A DNA stretch of 62,244 bases from Acidimicrobiales bacterium (GCA_029263195.1 JAJCXX010000017.1:1-62244), one strand, 5' to 3'; positions 17,554 to 28,362 are shown, numbered from the stretch's first letter. The notes: generated by a model not told the origin, from the sequence alone. Numbers and translations are program-made.

Positions 17554-20280
17554 GTGAAAGAACCACTGGTTGAGGCCCGCAACCTGGCCCTGAGGACCGA
17601 TATCGGCCGACTCGGCCGGCAGCTCGGATCGTCGCTGGTTCGCCAAGAGGGCCAACGGCTTCTCGACCTGGTCGAGTCGGTGCGAACATTGGCACGGGCC
17701 CAGCGATCCTCCGACGGTGACACCGCCGGACGGAAGCTCCAAGACCTGCTCGGATCGGTCGACGACATCGAGGCAATACTCGTGGTGCGGGCGTTCACGA
17801 TGTACTTCCATCTCGCCAACGTCGCCGAACAGGTGCACCGAGTGGAGGAGTTCACCGCCGCGGGCGACCCCGCCGGCAGCTTCAGCCAGACGGTCGACCG
17901 GCTCGTCGAGAGCGGAGTCGACCCATCGGAGATCGCGGCACTTGTCGATCGCGCCGACCTCCGACCCGTCTTCACCGCTCATCCCACCGAAGCCTCACGG
18001 CGAACCGTGCTCGACAAGCGGGCTGAGATCTCTCACCTTCTGGAGGCCCGGGGCGGCTGCACCGACTCTGATCAACGCCGGGTCGACCGACGAATCGACG
18101 AGTTGATCGACACGCTGTGGCAAACCGACGAGATCCGGTCGGAGAAACCGATTCCCTACGACGAGGCCCGAGCCGCCCTCTGGTATCTGGAGCAGGTCAT
18201 CACCGAAGGGCTGCCAGAGGTACTCGAGGACGTCCGATTCGCGTTGGCCGATCACGGCATCGAGAGCGATCCGGAACACACACCGATCAGGTTCGGATCG
18301 TGGGTTGGTGGCGACCGCGACGGCAACCCGAACGTCACTCCCGACGTGACGAGATCGGTCGTCGAACTGCACCGGCAACGAGCCATCGACCTTCTCATCG
18401 GCGAGATCGAGACCTTGTCGGGGGAGCTCTCGGTGTCGGAGCTGATACGGCCGCCGTCACCCGGGCTGGCCCATCGAATCACCGACTACCGAGAGCGCTT
18501 CCCTGTGTTGTTCTCCGAGATGAGTCCGGTGATCAGATCCGAACCACACCGGATTCTCTGCCGTGTCATGCGCCACCGGCTGCGGGGTGCCCTCGACCGC
18601 ACACCCGACGGCTACGACTCGCCTCAACAGCTCGCTGACGACCTCCATGAAATGCACGACGCGCTCATTGCCGGGAAGGGCGCCACCATGGCGCAGGGCC
18701 GCCTCGCCCGTGTCCGTCAGATCGTGGCCGTGTCCGGATTCCATCTGGCAACACTCGACATTCGAGAGCACGCCGATCGTCATCACGAGAGTATTGAACG
18801 GTTGGTCGGCGACACCGGAGCCACCTATCCGATCGACGACCCGGAGGCCCGAGCCCGTTTCCTCTCCAACGAGTTGGCCAGCCGACGACCGCTCGGTCCG
18901 CCGGGAACTCCGCTGCCCGCCGGAGACGCCCTTGAACTGTTTCGGACGCTTCGCGACTTGCTCGACGACAACGGAGAAGGGCTGATCGAGAGCTACATCG
19001 TGTCGATGACACGAGGAGTCGACGACGTGCTGGCGCCCGCCGTTCTCGCTCGCGAGGTCGGGTTGATCGACCTGCCACGCGACGTTGCCCGTATCGGCTT
19101 CGTGCCGCTGTTCGAGACAATCGATGATCTTCGCCGTATAGGCCCCACCATGGAGTCGCTGCTGTCGTGCCGGCCCTACCGGCGGCTGGTGGAGTTGAGA
19201 GGAGACCATCAGGAAGTGATGGTCGGCTACTCCGACTCCAACAAGGACGGCGGCATCACAACTTCGCAATGGGAGATTCACAAGGCCCTCAGATCAGTGC
19301 GAGACGTGGCCGCGAAACACGGTGTGCGCTTGGTCGTTTTCCACGGACGAGGCGGCACAATCGGACGCGGCGGCGGGCCGACCAGCGCATCGATCCTGTC
19401 GCAACCCGCCGGACTCGTCGACGGCAAGGTCAAGACGACCGAACAGGGTGAGGTCATCGCCGACAAGTACGGTCAGCCCGGTCTGGCTCGCCGCAATCTC
19501 GACCTGGCGCTCTCCGCCGTGGTCGAGGCATCAATCGCCCACCGCGACGCCTGGCTCACTCCCGAACATAGCGACTGCTGGGACGAACTCATGGAGAAGG
19601 TCTCCACGTCTGCCCACTCTGCCTATCGCCGGTTCATCGATGCCGATGGTCTGGTCGAGTACTTCGTCGACTCGACCCCGGTCGAGGAACTCGGGTCTCT
19701 CAACATCGGTTCGCGTCCGGCCCGCCGATCCGGGTCATCCAGAGGAATCGACGACCTGCGCGCCATTCCCTGGGTGTTCGGCTGGATGCAATCACGCCAG
19801 ATCATTCCGGGTTGGTTCGGCGTCGGCAGCGGACTCGAAGCCGCCATCGAGTCGGGAAACCTCGCGGACCTGCGAGAGATGCACGACGGTTGGGCCTTCT
19901 TCTCCACGTTCCTGTCCAACGTGGAGATGACGCTCGTGAAGACCGACCTCGACATCGCCCACCGCTACGTCGACCGCCTCGTTCCCGAATCGCACCGGCA
20001 CCTGCTCGACGTGATTACCGACGAGTACAACCGGTCGGTGGCCATGGTTCTCGAGGTCACCGGCCGCACCGAGCTTCTCGCCGACCTTCCAGTGCTGCGA
20101 CGAACGCTCGAGGTTCGCGACACCTACCTCGACCCGATCCACGTGCTGCAGATCGATCTGCTGGCCCGAACCCGCGAACTCGGGCCGGATGCCGCCGACT
20201 CCGAAGAGGCCCGCCGCATTCATCGGGCCCTGCTGCTCAGCGTAAACGGTGTCGCCGCAGGGCTCCGCAACACTGGCTGA
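17554..20280 (+). CDS. ppc: Phosphoenolpyruvate carboxylase
   Basis: Anaplerotic enzyme that makes oxaloacetate from phosphoenolpyruvate and bicarbonate. Seen: the catalytic histidine in FTAHPTEASRR (H143), GGDRDGNPNVT, GYSDSNKDGGI, the glycine-rich loop FHGRGGTIGRGGGP (about 596-609), EQGEVIADKYG, and a C-terminal GLRNTG matching the conserved QNTG tail. The length of 908 aa is usual. The start is a GTG at 17554. No paired PEP carboxykinase or regulator is in the window. Confidence 0.95.
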   Translation: MKEPLVEARNLALRTDIGRLGRQLGSSLVRQEGQRLLDLVESVRTLARAQRSSDGDTAGRKLQDLLGSVDDIEAILVVRAFTMYFHLANVAEQVHRVEEFTAAGDPAGSFSQTVDRLVESGVDPSEIAALVDRADLRPVFTAHPTEASRRTVLDKRAEISHLLEARGGCTDSDQRRVDRRIDELIDTLWQTDEIRSEKPIPYDEARAALWYLEQVITEGLPEVLEDVRFALADHGIESDPEHTPIRFGSWVGGDRDGNPNVTPDVTRSVVELHRQRAIDLLIGEIETLSGELSVSELIRPPSPGLAHRITDYRERFPVLFSEMSPVIRSEPHRILCRVMRHRLRGALDRTPDGYDSPQQLADDLHEMHDALIAGKGATMAQGRLARVRQIVAVSGFHLATLDIREHADRHHESIERLVGDTGATYPIDDPEARARFLSNELASRRPLGPPGTPLPAGDALELFRTLRDLLDDNGEGLIESYIVSMTRGVDDVLAPAVLAREVGLIDLPRDVARIGFVPLFETIDDLRRIGPTMESLLSCRPYRRLVELRGDHQEVMVGYSDSNKDGGITTSQWEIHKALRSVRDVAAKHGVRLVVFHGRGGTIGRGGGPTSASILSQPAGLVDGKVKTTEQGEVIADKYGQPGLARRNLDLALSAVVEASIAHRDAWLTPEHSDCWDELMEKVSTSAHSAYRRFIDADGLVEYFVDSTPVEELGSLNIGSRPARRSGSSRGIDDLRAIPWVFGWMQSRQIIPGWFGVGSGLEAAIESGNLADLREMHDGWAFFSTFLSNVEMTLVKTDLDIAHRYVDRLVPESHRHLLDVITDEYNRSVAMVLEVTGRTELLADLPVLRRTLEVRDTYLDPIHVLQIDLLARTRELGPDAADSEEARRIHRALLLSVNGVAAGLRNTG

Positions 20281-20325
20281 CGACCGAAATCCCCTCCGGG
20301 CCAAGGTCGGCGTAACCTGATCGCC

Positions 20326-22182
20326 ATGCCTGAATACCGCTCACGTACTGCCACCCACGGTCGCAACATGGCCGGCGCTCGCGCCCTCTGGCGCGCCACG
20401 GGTATGACCGACGACGACTTCGAGAAGCCGATCATCGCCATCGCCAACTCTTTCACTCAGTTCGTTCCCGGCCATGTGCATCTCAAGGACCTCGGCCAGA
20501 TGGTGGCCCGCGAGATCGAGGCCGTCGGTGGCGTCGCCAAGGAGTTCAACACCATTGCGGTCGACGACGGAATCGCCATGGGTCACTCGGGCATGCTCTA
20601 CAGCCTTCCGTCGCGCGATCTGATCGCCGACTCCGTCGAGTACATGGTCAACGCCCATTGCGCCGACGCTCTCGTCTGCATCTCCAACTGCGACAAGATA
20701 ACCCCCGGGATGTTCATGGCGGCGATGCGGCTCAACATCCCGACCGTGTTCGTTTCGGGTGGGCCCATGGAGGCCGGCAAGACCAAACTCGCCGGTGTGA
20801 GCGTGAAGCTCGATCTGATCGACACCATGATCAAGGCCGGCGACCCGACCGTTTCCGATGAGGAACTGCTCGAGATCGAACGTTCGGCCTGCCCGACCTG
20901 CGGATCGTGCTCAGGAATGTTCACGGCCAACTCGATGAACTGCCTCACCGAAGCTCTCGGCCTCGCGCTGCCGGGCAACGGCACCGTCGTCGCCACCCAC
21001 ACCGACCGACGCGAGCTGTTTCTCGAGGCTGGTCGACGCGTCGTCGATCTGGCCCGGCGCTACTACGAGAACGACGACGATTCGGCGCTGCCTCGTTCGA
21101 TCTGCGCCAAGGCGGCGTTCGAGAACGCCATGACCCTCGACATCGCCATGGGCGGATCAACCAACACGGTGCTCCATATCCTCGCCGCCGCGCAGGAAGC
21201 CGAAGTCGACTTCACGATGGCCGACATCGATCGACTCAGTCGGATCACGCCCAACATCTGCAAGGTCGCTCCCTCGACCGCCACCTACCACGTGGAGGAT
21301 GTCCACCGGGCCGGTGGAATCCTGGGAATCCTCGGCGAACTCGATCGAGGCGGACTCATCGACACCGGATTGCCCACCATCCACTCCGCCACATTGGGCG
21401 CGGCCCTGGATCAATGGGACATCATGCGCCCGACCTGTTCTGAGGAGAATCACGAGTTCTTCCGAGCTGGTCCGGCCGGAATCCCGACCCAAGAGGCCTT
21501 CAGCCAGTCCGAGCGCTGGGACACCGTCGATTCCGACCGATCCGGGGGCTGCATCCGCAGCGTCGACAATCCCTACAGCACCGAAGGTGGACTCGCGATT
21601 CTTCACGGCAACATCGCCGAGCGCGGCTGCATAGTCAAGACCGCTGGCGTCCACGAATCGATCTTTCGGTTCAGCGGCCCAGCCCGAGTGTTCGAGAGCC
21701 AGGAATCCGCGTGCGAGGGCATCCTCGACGAGACCTACATCAAGCCCGGCGACGTAGTCGTGATCCGCTACGAAGGACCCAAGGGCGGTCCCGGAATGCA
21801 GGAAATGCTCTACCCCACGAGCTACATAAAGTCACGCGGACTCGGCGAGGCTTGCGCACTCGTGACCGACGGCCGGTTCTCCGGGGGAACCTCCGGATTG
21901 TCGGTTGGTCACATCTCGCCCGAGGCCGCCGAGGGCGGCACGATCGCGCTCATCGAAGAGGGCGACATCATTGAGTTCGACATCCCCAACCGCACGATTC
22001 ATCTCGCGGTCAGCGACGACGTGCTCGCCGACCGGCGTGCTGCGGTGGAGGCTCGGGGCGCCGAGGCATGGCAGCCCCTCGACCGCGACCGGCAGGTGTC
22101 GGCGGCGCTGCAGGCCTACGCCGCCATGACCACTTCGGCCGACCGCGGCGCGGTACGCGACATCAGCCAGATCAAGCGCTGA
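20326..22182 (+). CDS. ilvD: Dihydroxy-acid dehydratase
   Basis: Iron-sulfur dehydratase of branched-chain amino acid synthesis (dihydroxyisovalerate to ketoisovalerate, and the isoleucine equivalent), 618 aa. Cluster cysteines are seen in CISNCDK (C122) and [15 protein letters not shown] sequence (C195). The N-terminal block [13 protein letters not shown] has no cysteine, as in the oxygen-sensitive E. coli enzyme, unlike the [2Fe-2S] enzymes with a third cysteine in that area. It lies 45 bases after ppc and 9 bases before a TetR gene. Other ilv genes are absent from the window. Confidence 0.95.
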   Translation: MPEYRSRTATHGRNMAGARALWRATGMTDDDFEKPIIAIANSFTQFVPGHVHLKDLGQMVAREIEAVGGVAKEFNTIAVDDGIAMGHSGMLYSLPSRDLIADSVEYMVNAHCADALVCISNCDKITPGMFMAAMRLNIPTVFVSGGPMEAGKTKLAGVSVKLDLIDTMIKAGDPTVSDEELLEIERSACPTCGSCSGMFTANSMNCLTEALGLALPGNGTVVATHTDRRELFLEAGRRVVDLARRYYENDDDSALPRSICAKAAFENAMTLDIAMGGSTNTVLHILAAAQEAEVDFTMADIDRLSRITPNICKVAPSTATYHVEDVHRAGGILGILGELDRGGLIDTGLPTIHSATLGAALDQWDIMRPTCSEENHEFFRAGPAGIPTQEAFSQSERWDTVDSDRSGGCIRSVDNPYSTEGGLAILHGNIAERGCIVKTAGVHESIFRFSGPARVFESQESACEGILDETYIKPGDVVVIRYEGPKGGPGMQEMLYPTSYIKSRGLGEACALVTDGRFSGGTSGLSVGHISPEAAEGGTIALIEEGDIIEFDIPNRTIHLAVSDDVLADRRAAVEARGAEAWQPLDRDRQVSAALQAYAAMTTSADRGAVRDISQIKR

Positions 22183-22191
22183 GTCACGGTG

Positions 22192-22806
22192 ATGACCATC
22201 CAGCCGGCGCCGCCTGAACCGGATTCGCTCCCCGGCGAGGCCACATCGCTGATCTCTTCCGAACGCGGACCCGATGTGGTCAAGATGAAGCTGGTCGACG
22301 CCGCCAAGGTGCTCATGACGATGCGGTCGCCGCGGAACATCTCCGGGCGTGAACTCGCCCGGCAGGCCGGCGTCAACTACGGCCTCATCCATCACTACTT
22401 CGGATCCAAGGACAACGTCTTCGCCCAAGCCGTGTCGGAGGCCACCGAAGCAATGGCACAGCGATGGGAATCCCACGCCATGTTGCCCACCGACACCTCC
22501 GACGACGCCCGGATCTACCGCACCTTCGCCAAACTGGAGATCGAGCAGAACCGATCGCCGATCGCCGATCTCCTGAAGCGAATTGTCACGAGCCAGACCA
22601 CCGCACGTCACTGCGATCCGAGCGACGCCGACATGTTGGGGGACATTGCGGTGGCCGCTGCTCTGCAATTCGGATGGGGGGCATTCGAAGATGAGATCGT
22701 CGATGCGCTCAGCGAATACGGAACAGACCGCGAGGGCCTGCGTGCTCTCGTCACCCAACGGTCGCTTCGTCTCATCGCACCCGACCCATCCGACGGTCGA
22801 GCGTGA
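22192..22806 (+). CDS. TetR-family transcriptional regulator
   Basis: DNA-binding regulator of about 204 aa. The helix-turn-helix is clear in RELARQAGVNYGLIHHYFGSK, followed by a helical C-terminal ligand domain of the TetR kind. It could start at the GTG at 22189 or the adjacent ATG at 22192. It overlaps the next gene by 4 bases (GTGA) and so leads the operon with a GlcD-like oxidase, an exporter and an FAH hydrolase, which it probably represses. The inducer would then be a substrate of that pathway (inference). Confidence 0.85.
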   Translation: MTIQPAPPEPDSLPGEATSLISSERGPDVVKMKLVDAAKVLMTMRSPRNISGRELARQAGVNYGLIHHYFGSKDNVFAQAVSEATEAMAQRWESHAMLPTDTSDDARIYRTFAKLEIEQNRSPIADLLKRIVTSQTTARHCDPSDADMLGDIAVAAALQFGWGAFEDEIVDALSEYGTDREGLRALVTQRSLRLIAPDPSDGRA

Positions 22807-24224
22807 CCGATCTAGTCGATCAGCTTCGAGAAGCCGTTGGTTCCAAATCGGTTTTCGATCCGGCCGATCTACCTTCGGCCACGACGGATGTGCGCGGCAT
22901 CTACCAAGGGGCCGCCGTGTCGATCGTTCGTCCCGCCACGACCGACGAAGTAGCCGCCGTGGTTCGTGTCTGTTCCGATCACGGAGCCGCGATCGTCACC
23001 CAAGGCGGCAATACCGGCAGGTCCGGAGGTTCCGTTCCAGTCGACGATGAATTCGGCCGCCCGACCGTGATCGTGCTGCTCGACCGGATGAACAAGATCG
23101 AGGCGATATCCCCCGACGGTTTCTGGGCCACGGTAGAGGCCGGTGTCACAGTCGAGGAGCTGCAGACCGCGGCATCAACCGCCGGACTGATGTTCGCACC
23201 CGACTGGGGGGCGCGCGGCACCGCGACCATTGGCGGCGCCGTCTCCACCAACGCTGGCGGCATCAACGTGCTGGCGTTCGGACCTATACGCGACCACATT
23301 CTCGGTCTGGAGGTGGTCTTCCCCGACGGGCGCACCTGGGACGGTCTTCGCGCTCTTCGAAAGGATTCATCCGGCTACGACATCAAGCAACTGATCATCG
23401 GCTCTGAGGGCACGCTCGGAATCGTCACGAGAGTGACCGTCAAGCTTCTTCCGGCGATCAGCCACGAGTCGACCGCCATGGCGGCGATCGTCTCGATCTC
23501 CGATCTCGCCGAGATCACGAAGCTGGCCCGATCGGGAACCAACGGCACCCTCACCGCACTCGAGCTGATGCCCGAAATCGGCGTTGCCGCCGTGGTCGAC
23601 AAGTTCGGCTGGCCCCGCCCGCTCGATACCCGCGCCGACTGGTATCTGTTGATTCGCTACGGAGGTTCCGATCCGGTCGGCAATGATCTCGCCGAATTCC
23701 TGCAAAGAGCGGTCGACGGAGGACTTCTGACCGATGCAGTCATCGCTGATTCCCGTCGACAGGAGGAGAACCTCTGGCTGCTACGCGACGAGATGGCGCC
23801 GCCGGGATTGATGCCCCACCACAAGCTCGCCTTGAAGATGGACGCGGCCGTACCCATCGACCGTGTGGCCGACTACATCGGTGCTGTCGAGGCCACCTGC
23901 AGAGATCTCGCCCCCTCGGCCGCCCCGTACATGTTCGGCCATGTCGGCGATGGCAACATCCACATCTATGTGCTCCCCATTGACTCCGACATCGATGCGT
24001 TCCTCGACATCAAACCGGCGTTGATCCGGGCCCTCGACCAACACACCTGGGACATGGGAGGCACCATCAGCGCCGAACACGGCATCGGTCAGGAGCTGGT
24101 CGACCGGATCGTCGGACAGAAACCGGCCATCGAGTTCGAGATGATGCGAAACATCAAGCGGCTCTTCGATCCCGACAATCTGCTCAACCCGGGTAAGACG
24201 ATCCCCCGACTGCCGGCACCATGA
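22803..24224 (+). CDS. FAD-linked 2-hydroxyacid dehydrogenase (GlcD/D2HGDH-like)
   Basis: 473-aa flavoprotein of the VAO/PCMH fold. The FAD-binding half has QGGNTGRSGGS and GGAVSTNAGGINVLAFG and IIGSEGTLGIVTRVT. The C-terminal substrate half has the metal-site motifs GHVGDGNIHI and SAEHGIGQ. It resembles GlcD, D-lactate and D-2-hydroxyglutarate dehydrogenases; the substrate cannot be fixed. It has no GlcE or GlcF next to it and is distinct from the complete glcDEF set 5 kb away. Overlaps of 4 bases on both sides (GTGA and ATGA) show a tight operon with the TetR and MFS genes. Confidence 0.85.
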   Translation: MTDLVDQLREAVGSKSVFDPADLPSATTDVRGIYQGAAVSIVRPATTDEVAAVVRVCSDHGAAIVTQGGNTGRSGGSVPVDDEFGRPTVIVLLDRMNKIEAISPDGFWATVEAGVTVEELQTAASTAGLMFAPDWGARGTATIGGAVSTNAGGINVLAFGPIRDHILGLEVVFPDGRTWDGLRALRKDSSGYDIKQLIIGSEGTLGIVTRVTVKLLPAISHESTAMAAIVSISDLAEITKLARSGTNGTLTALELMPEIGVAAVVDKFGWPRPLDTRADWYLLIRYGGSDPVGNDLAEFLQRAVDGGLLTDAVIADSRRQEENLWLLRDEMAPPGLMPHHKLALKMDAAVPIDRVADYIGAVEATCRDLAPSAAPYMFGHVGDGNIHIYVLPIDSDIDAFLDIKPALIRALDQHTWDMGGTISAEHGIGQELVDRIVGQKPAIEFEMMRNIKRLFDPDNLLNPGKTIPRLPAP

Positions 24225-25495
24225 GCACGGGCGCCCAATCGTCGGAGCGACGGGTGATCGCCTTCCTGGCATTCCTCAGCGTGCTGCTCGCGTTCGGAGT
24301 CGACGTGTCGCTCCCGGCTCTCGACGAGATCCGATCGAGCTTCGACCTCGGACCAGGATCCGGAGCGGTGTCTCTCATCGTCACGACCTACCTACTCGGC
24401 ATGGCCGCCGGACAGATGATCTACGGCACTCTCTCTGATCGCTTCGGCCGGGTCCCCATGCTTCTCGTCGGCATCGGCCTCTACGCCGCCGGTGCGCTCG
24501 GATCGGCACTCGCCCCCGAGATGAACGTCCTGCTGGCAGCCCGATTCATGTGGGGGGTCGGCGCGGCATCTCCCAGCGTGTTGCGTCCCGCCATTGCACG
24601 CGACCTCTACGAGGGCGACCAGATGGCTCGCATCACCTCGATCGTCATGGCGATATTTCTCATCGGTCCGGCCCTCGCGCCGTCGGTCGGCGAACTGATC
24701 ATGTTGGCCGGGTCGTGGCGATTCGTGTTCGTCGGGGGCGTCGTGCTGGCCTTTACCGCGGCCAGCTGGGCCATTCGGTTCGGCGAGACCCTCGCCAACG
24801 AGAACCGGAGAAGCGTTCATCCCGCGGCGGTCGGACGAGCGTTTCGAACCGTGATCCGGAACCGGGCCTCATTCGGCTACATCCTCTCCATGACCTTCTC
24901 CTTCGGGGCGTTCTTCATCTACCTCGACAGCGGACAGCCGATCATCTCGGAGATCTACGGCCGAGGAGAGTGGTTCGCCCTGCTGTTCGCGGGATCGTCG
25001 ATCTCGATCGCTGCCGCGGTGCTGATCAGCACCCGATACACCACCCGCCACGGGGCGGCCTCGGTGGCCAGATTCGGAGTGGTGTCCCATGTAACCACCG
25101 CCACTGCGTTCACGGCTGTCGCCTTGACCACCGACGGCCGACCGCCGTTCTGGGTCTGGTACGCCTTCTTGTGCCTGATGAGCTCCTTCAACACGCTGCT
25201 CACACCCACGGCCAACGCCCTGGCCATGTTCCCCATGGCCCGGCTGGCCGGCGCCGCGTCGGGCGTGCTCGGGTTCATCACCATCGGTGGAGGAGCCTTC
25301 TTGGCGGCCATCGTCGACAGTCGAATCGTCGATACGGTCACCCCGATGGCCGTCGGAAACCTCACCTACGGGTTGCTGTCGCTCGCTGCCCTGGTCTGGG
25401 CATCGGGAGGCTCACTCGACCCGGTCGATCCCGAATCCGGTCAAGTCATTCGATCGGGCCACACCAGTCCGATCCTGGCCACAGAAGGAGACTGA
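24221..25495 (+). CDS. Bcr/CflA-type MFS transporter
   Basis: 12-helix major facilitator of the DHA1 Bcr/CflA group, 424 aa. The first helix ends DVSLPALDEI; motif A is YGTLSDRFGRVPML. The region WGVGAASPSVLRPAIARDL and the motif GPALAPSVGELI are typical of drug or metabolite exporters. It lies between an oxidase and an FAH-family hydrolase, so it may move the pathway's substrate or a toxic intermediate. Start and stop are coupled to its neighbours. Confidence 0.85.
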   Translation: MSTGAQSSERRVIAFLAFLSVLLAFGVDVSLPALDEIRSSFDLGPGSGAVSLIVTTYLLGMAAGQMIYGTLSDRFGRVPMLLVGIGLYAAGALGSALAPEMNVLLAARFMWGVGAASPSVLRPAIARDLYEGDQMARITSIVMAIFLIGPALAPSVGELIMLAGSWRFVFVGGVVLAFTAASWAIRFGETLANENRRSVHPAAVGRAFRTVIRNRASFGYILSMTFSFGAFFIYLDSGQPIISEIYGRGEWFALLFAGSSISIAAAVLISTRYTTRHGAASVARFGVVSHVTTATAFTAVALTTDGRPPFWVWYAFLCLMSSFNTLLTPTANALAMFPMARLAGAASGVLGFITIGGGAFLAAIVDSRIVDTVTPMAVGNLTYGLLSLAALVWASGGSLDPVDPESGQVIRSGHTSPILATEGD

Positions 25496-25496
25496 G

Positions 25497-26333
25497 ATGC
25501 GTCTGGCCACCGTTCGAACAGCCGAGGGGACTCGGGCCGCAGTGGTCCGCCCCGACACCGACCAACTGACGTTGCTCGACCAGCGTTGCGTACGTGCCGT
25601 TCTCGAAGACCCCGATTGGCGATCCCGGGTTGCCGATGCCGACGGGCCCACCATCGCCCTGTCGGCTGCCGATCTTGCTCCGGTCGTGCCCGCACCCGAC
25701 AAGATCGTCTGCGTGGGCATCAACTACCGGGCCCACATTGCCGAGATGGGTCGTGAGATTCCTGCTCATCCCACCTACTTCGCCAAGTACCGACGAGCAC
25801 TGATCGGACCCAACGACCCGATTCAGCTTCCCGAGGCGGCCGTGTCCACGAGCATCGACTGGGAGGGCGAGCTCGCGGTGGTGATCGGGCGACCGGTACG
25901 CAACGCCAACCCCGAGGAGGCGGCCGCTGCCATCGCTGGCTTCTGCGTGCTCAACGACGTCTCGGCCCGAGACTGGCAGCGTCGCACCATCCAGTTCCTC
26001 GCCGGCAAGACCTTCGAATCGACCACCCCCGTCGGTCCGTGGCTCACGACCACCGACGAGCTCGGCGTGGAGCCCGGCCTCCAACTCGAGACGACCGTCG
26101 ATGGAGCAGTCAAACAGTCGGCCAACACCGCCGACCTCGTGTTCGGACCGGTCGACATCGTGCGGGATTTGAGCCGGATCCTCACCCTCGACCCCGGAGA
26201 CATCATCGCCACCGGCACGCCGAGCGGCGTTGGATTCGCCAGAGAGCCCCGCGAGTTCCTGGGCCCGGGCTCGACCGTCACCGTGTCGATCGAAGATCTG
26301 GGACTGGTCAGCAACGTTTGCCGCAGCGCCTAG
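25497..26333 (+). CDS. Fumarylacetoacetate hydrolase (FAH) family protein
   Basis: 278 aa from the ATG at 25497, which has an AAGGAG site and lies one base after the MFS stop. The FAH fold is shown by IVCVGINYRAHIAEMG, the metal-site acids in SIDWEGELAVVIG (E-x-E type), the NDVSARDWQ block and the C-terminal DIIATGTPSGVGF. Family members split C-C bonds of diketo acids or isomerise ring-cleavage products. With the GlcD-like enzyme upstream, a hydroxy- or keto-acid catabolic operon is likely. Confidence 0.88.
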   Translation: MRLATVRTAEGTRAAVVRPDTDQLTLLDQRCVRAVLEDPDWRSRVADADGPTIALSAADLAPVVPAPDKIVCVGINYRAHIAEMGREIPAHPTYFAKYRRALIGPNDPIQLPEAAVSTSIDWEGELAVVIGRPVRNANPEEAAAAIAGFCVLNDVSARDWQRRTIQFLAGKTFESTTPVGPWLTTTDELGVEPGLQLETTVDGAVKQSANTADLVFGPVDIVRDLSRILTLDPGDIIATGTPSGVGFAREPREFLGPGSTVTVSIEDLGLVSNVCRSA

Positions 26334-26357
26334 TCTGGACCAACACCAGGAGGACGA

Positions 26358-27194
26358 ATGGGACGCATACGCAACACGCTTGAACTGGCCAAGACGTCAT
26401 GGTCGGTACTCAAGAAGGATCGGGAACTTCTGTGGTTCCCCGTCATGTCGTTCTTCGCGTCGGTTCTGGTGATCCTCGCTGTCGCCGTTCCGATCATCGC
26501 CATGATCGACACCACCACGACCGCCGCCGGCGAGGAGACCACCGTCAACCCGGCCGCTGCGGTGCTGGGTGTGCTCGCCGCCATGGCCCTGAGTGTCGTG
26601 GCCGTGTTCTTCAACGGAGCGCTGGTGGCCGGCGCCTACGAGCGCATGAGCGGGGGTGATCCCACCGTCAAGAGCGCCCTCAATCGGGCCTTCTCACGTA
26701 TCTCAGGGCTCCTTCCCTGGGCGCTGCTCACCGCCACGGTGGGGTTGATCCTCCAGGCGCTCCGCGAGCGAGCCGGATTTCTCGGACGGTTCGTGGTCAA
26801 CATGATCGGTATGGCTTGGGATGTCGCCACGTTCCTCGTCGTGCCCGCGGTGATCATCGACGAACTGGGGGCGATCGACGGGCTCAAACGCTCCGGCTCC
26901 CTGCTCAAGCAGACCTGGGGCGAGAATCTCGCAGCTCGAGTCGGGTTCGGCCTGCTGGGATTCGCCCTCATCATCCCGGCTGTGATCCTGGCCGTGGTCG
27001 GCGTGGCCAGCGGTGTCACGGCCTTCGCGGTATTGGCCATCATCGTCGCGGTCGGCTGGGTGGCCACCGTGATGGTCGTGATGACCGCCCTGAATGCCGT
27101 CTTCCAGACCGCGCTCTACCTCTACGCCACCACCGGATCGGTGCCGTCGGGGTTCGAATCGAGTCCGTTGCCCCGGGCGTTCGAACAACGCTGA
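26358..27194 (+). CDS. Multi-pass membrane protein, DUF6159-like
   Basis: 278-aa protein with about six hydrophobic segments and an N-terminal WSVLKKDRELLWFPVMS block typical of a conserved uncharacterised family (DUF6159-like, assigned from memory). There are no catalytic motifs and the function is unknown. An AGGAGG site precedes the ATG. It lies 24 bases after the FAH gene and could be the last gene of the TetR-led operon. It converges with glcF 7 bases later. Confidence 0.65.
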   Translation: MGRIRNTLELAKTSWSVLKKDRELLWFPVMSFFASVLVILAVAVPIIAMIDTTTTAAGEETTVNPAAAVLGVLAAMALSVVAVFFNGALVAGAYERMSGGDPTVKSALNRAFSRISGLLPWALLTATVGLILQALRERAGFLGRFVVNMIGMAWDVATFLVVPAVIIDELGAIDGLKRSGSLLKQTWGENLAARVGFGLLGFALIIPAVILAVVGVASGVTAFAVLAIIVAVGWVATVMVVMTALNAVFQTALYLYATTGSVPSGFESSPLPRAFEQR

Positions 27195-27201
27195 CGATTC
27201 C

Positions 27202-28362
27202 TCAGTCGGCCTGAACCCCGCGCAGTGCCCGAGCCACCAACTCCATAGGGTGCAACACCTCGTGTCCGGCCTGCTGGAGATGCAGTGAGCATCCCGGGTT
27301 GGCGCTCACCACCAAATCGGGCGAGACATTCGTGATCGCCGCGGTCTTGCGGTCGCGGATACTCGAGGCGAGCTCAGGCTGCAGAACGGAATAGGCGCCT
27401 CCGGCACCACAGCAGAGACCGTCGTCGTCGAGCTCCACCAACTCACGAACAAACGGTGTCAGCACGGTGCGAACCGACATGTGGGACTTCTGGACGTGGC
27501 GTAGGTGGCAGGGATCCTGAACGGCCACACGAAGATCCAACGGCTCGACACTGGGCAGGCCATCGATGTGATCGGCCGCCCATTCGTGGACATCGAACAC
27601 CCGCTCGGAGAAGGCCACGGCCTCAGACGAACCGACCAGTCGGCCGTAGTCCTTCATGGCTGCTCCACATCCGGCGGAGTCGACCAGGACCGGACGGTCG
27701 TCGTCGAGAGCGGCGATGACCTGCCGGGCCTGGGTTCGAGCGGCATCGCCGAGACCCGCATGGGAATGAAGGGCTCCGCAGCAGGCCGTTCCGGGACCGG
27801 TGGGTGCAACACCGAACCCGCATGTCTCGATCACCTGCTTCACCGCGACATGCACGTCACGCTGCCAGGCATCCATGACACATCCGGTGAAGAGATGAAC
27901 GTCGTCGCCCGACTTCTGCATCGCCGGCCGACGCAGAGGCAGCCGTTTCGGCACCGATAGTGAGGACGGAGTCAGGTGCAGCCGTTGTGCCAGCGAGAGT
28001 ACCGATGAGCCGGCCTGGAGTGCCTTGTGATGGTCGAGCACCCGAAGGGCCGCCCTGATCCGTACGGGGGGCTTGTAGCCGGCCTCCACCATCCTCTCTC
28101 GTGTCGACTCCATCAGGCGACCGAACGGCACTCCGCTCGGGCATGCCGTCTCGCAGCCACGGCACTGCACACAGGTGTCGAACGATTCAACTATCTCGGT
28201 CGTGAGCGGCGCGCCCTGATCCTGCACGGCCCGCATGAGAGCGATTCGGCCGCGAGGCGAGTGGGTGTCGAAACCCGTGACCCGATAGGTCGGACAATGG
28301 GGCAGGCAGAGGGCGCAGGTAACGCAGGCATCGAGTTCGGCGCGGCCGAGTCCGAGGTCCAT
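27202..28362 (-). CDS. glcF: Glycolate oxidase iron-sulfur subunit
   Basis: 386 aa. Two [4Fe-4S] ferredoxin motifs lie at the N terminus (C13/C16/C19/C23 and C64/C67/C70/C74). Two cysteine-rich CCG domains follow (ending TACCGALHSH and DGLCCGAGGAYS). It moves electrons from the flavin subunits of glycolate oxidase to the quinone pool. Its ATG overlaps the stop of glcE by one base. It is the last gene of glcDEF, transcribed toward the convergent membrane protein gene. Confidence 0.9.
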   Translation of the reverse strand: MDLGLGRAELDACVTCALCLPHCPTYRVTGFDTHSPRGRIALMRAVQDQGAPLTTEIVESFDTCVQCRGCETACPSGVPFGRLMESTRERMVEAGYKPPVRIRAALRVLDHHKALQAGSSVLSLAQRLHLTPSSLSVPKRLPLRRPAMQKSGDDVHLFTGCVMDAWQRDVHVAVKQVIETCGFGVAPTGPGTACCGALHSHAGLGDAARTQARQVIAALDDDRPVLVDSAGCGAAMKDYGRLVGSSEAVAFSERVFDVHEWAADHIDGLPSVEPLDLRVAVQDPCHLRHVQKSHMSVRTVLTPFVRELVELDDDGLCCGAGGAYSVLQPELASSIRDRKTAAITNVSPDLVVSANPGCSLHLQQAGHEVLHPMELVARALRGVQAD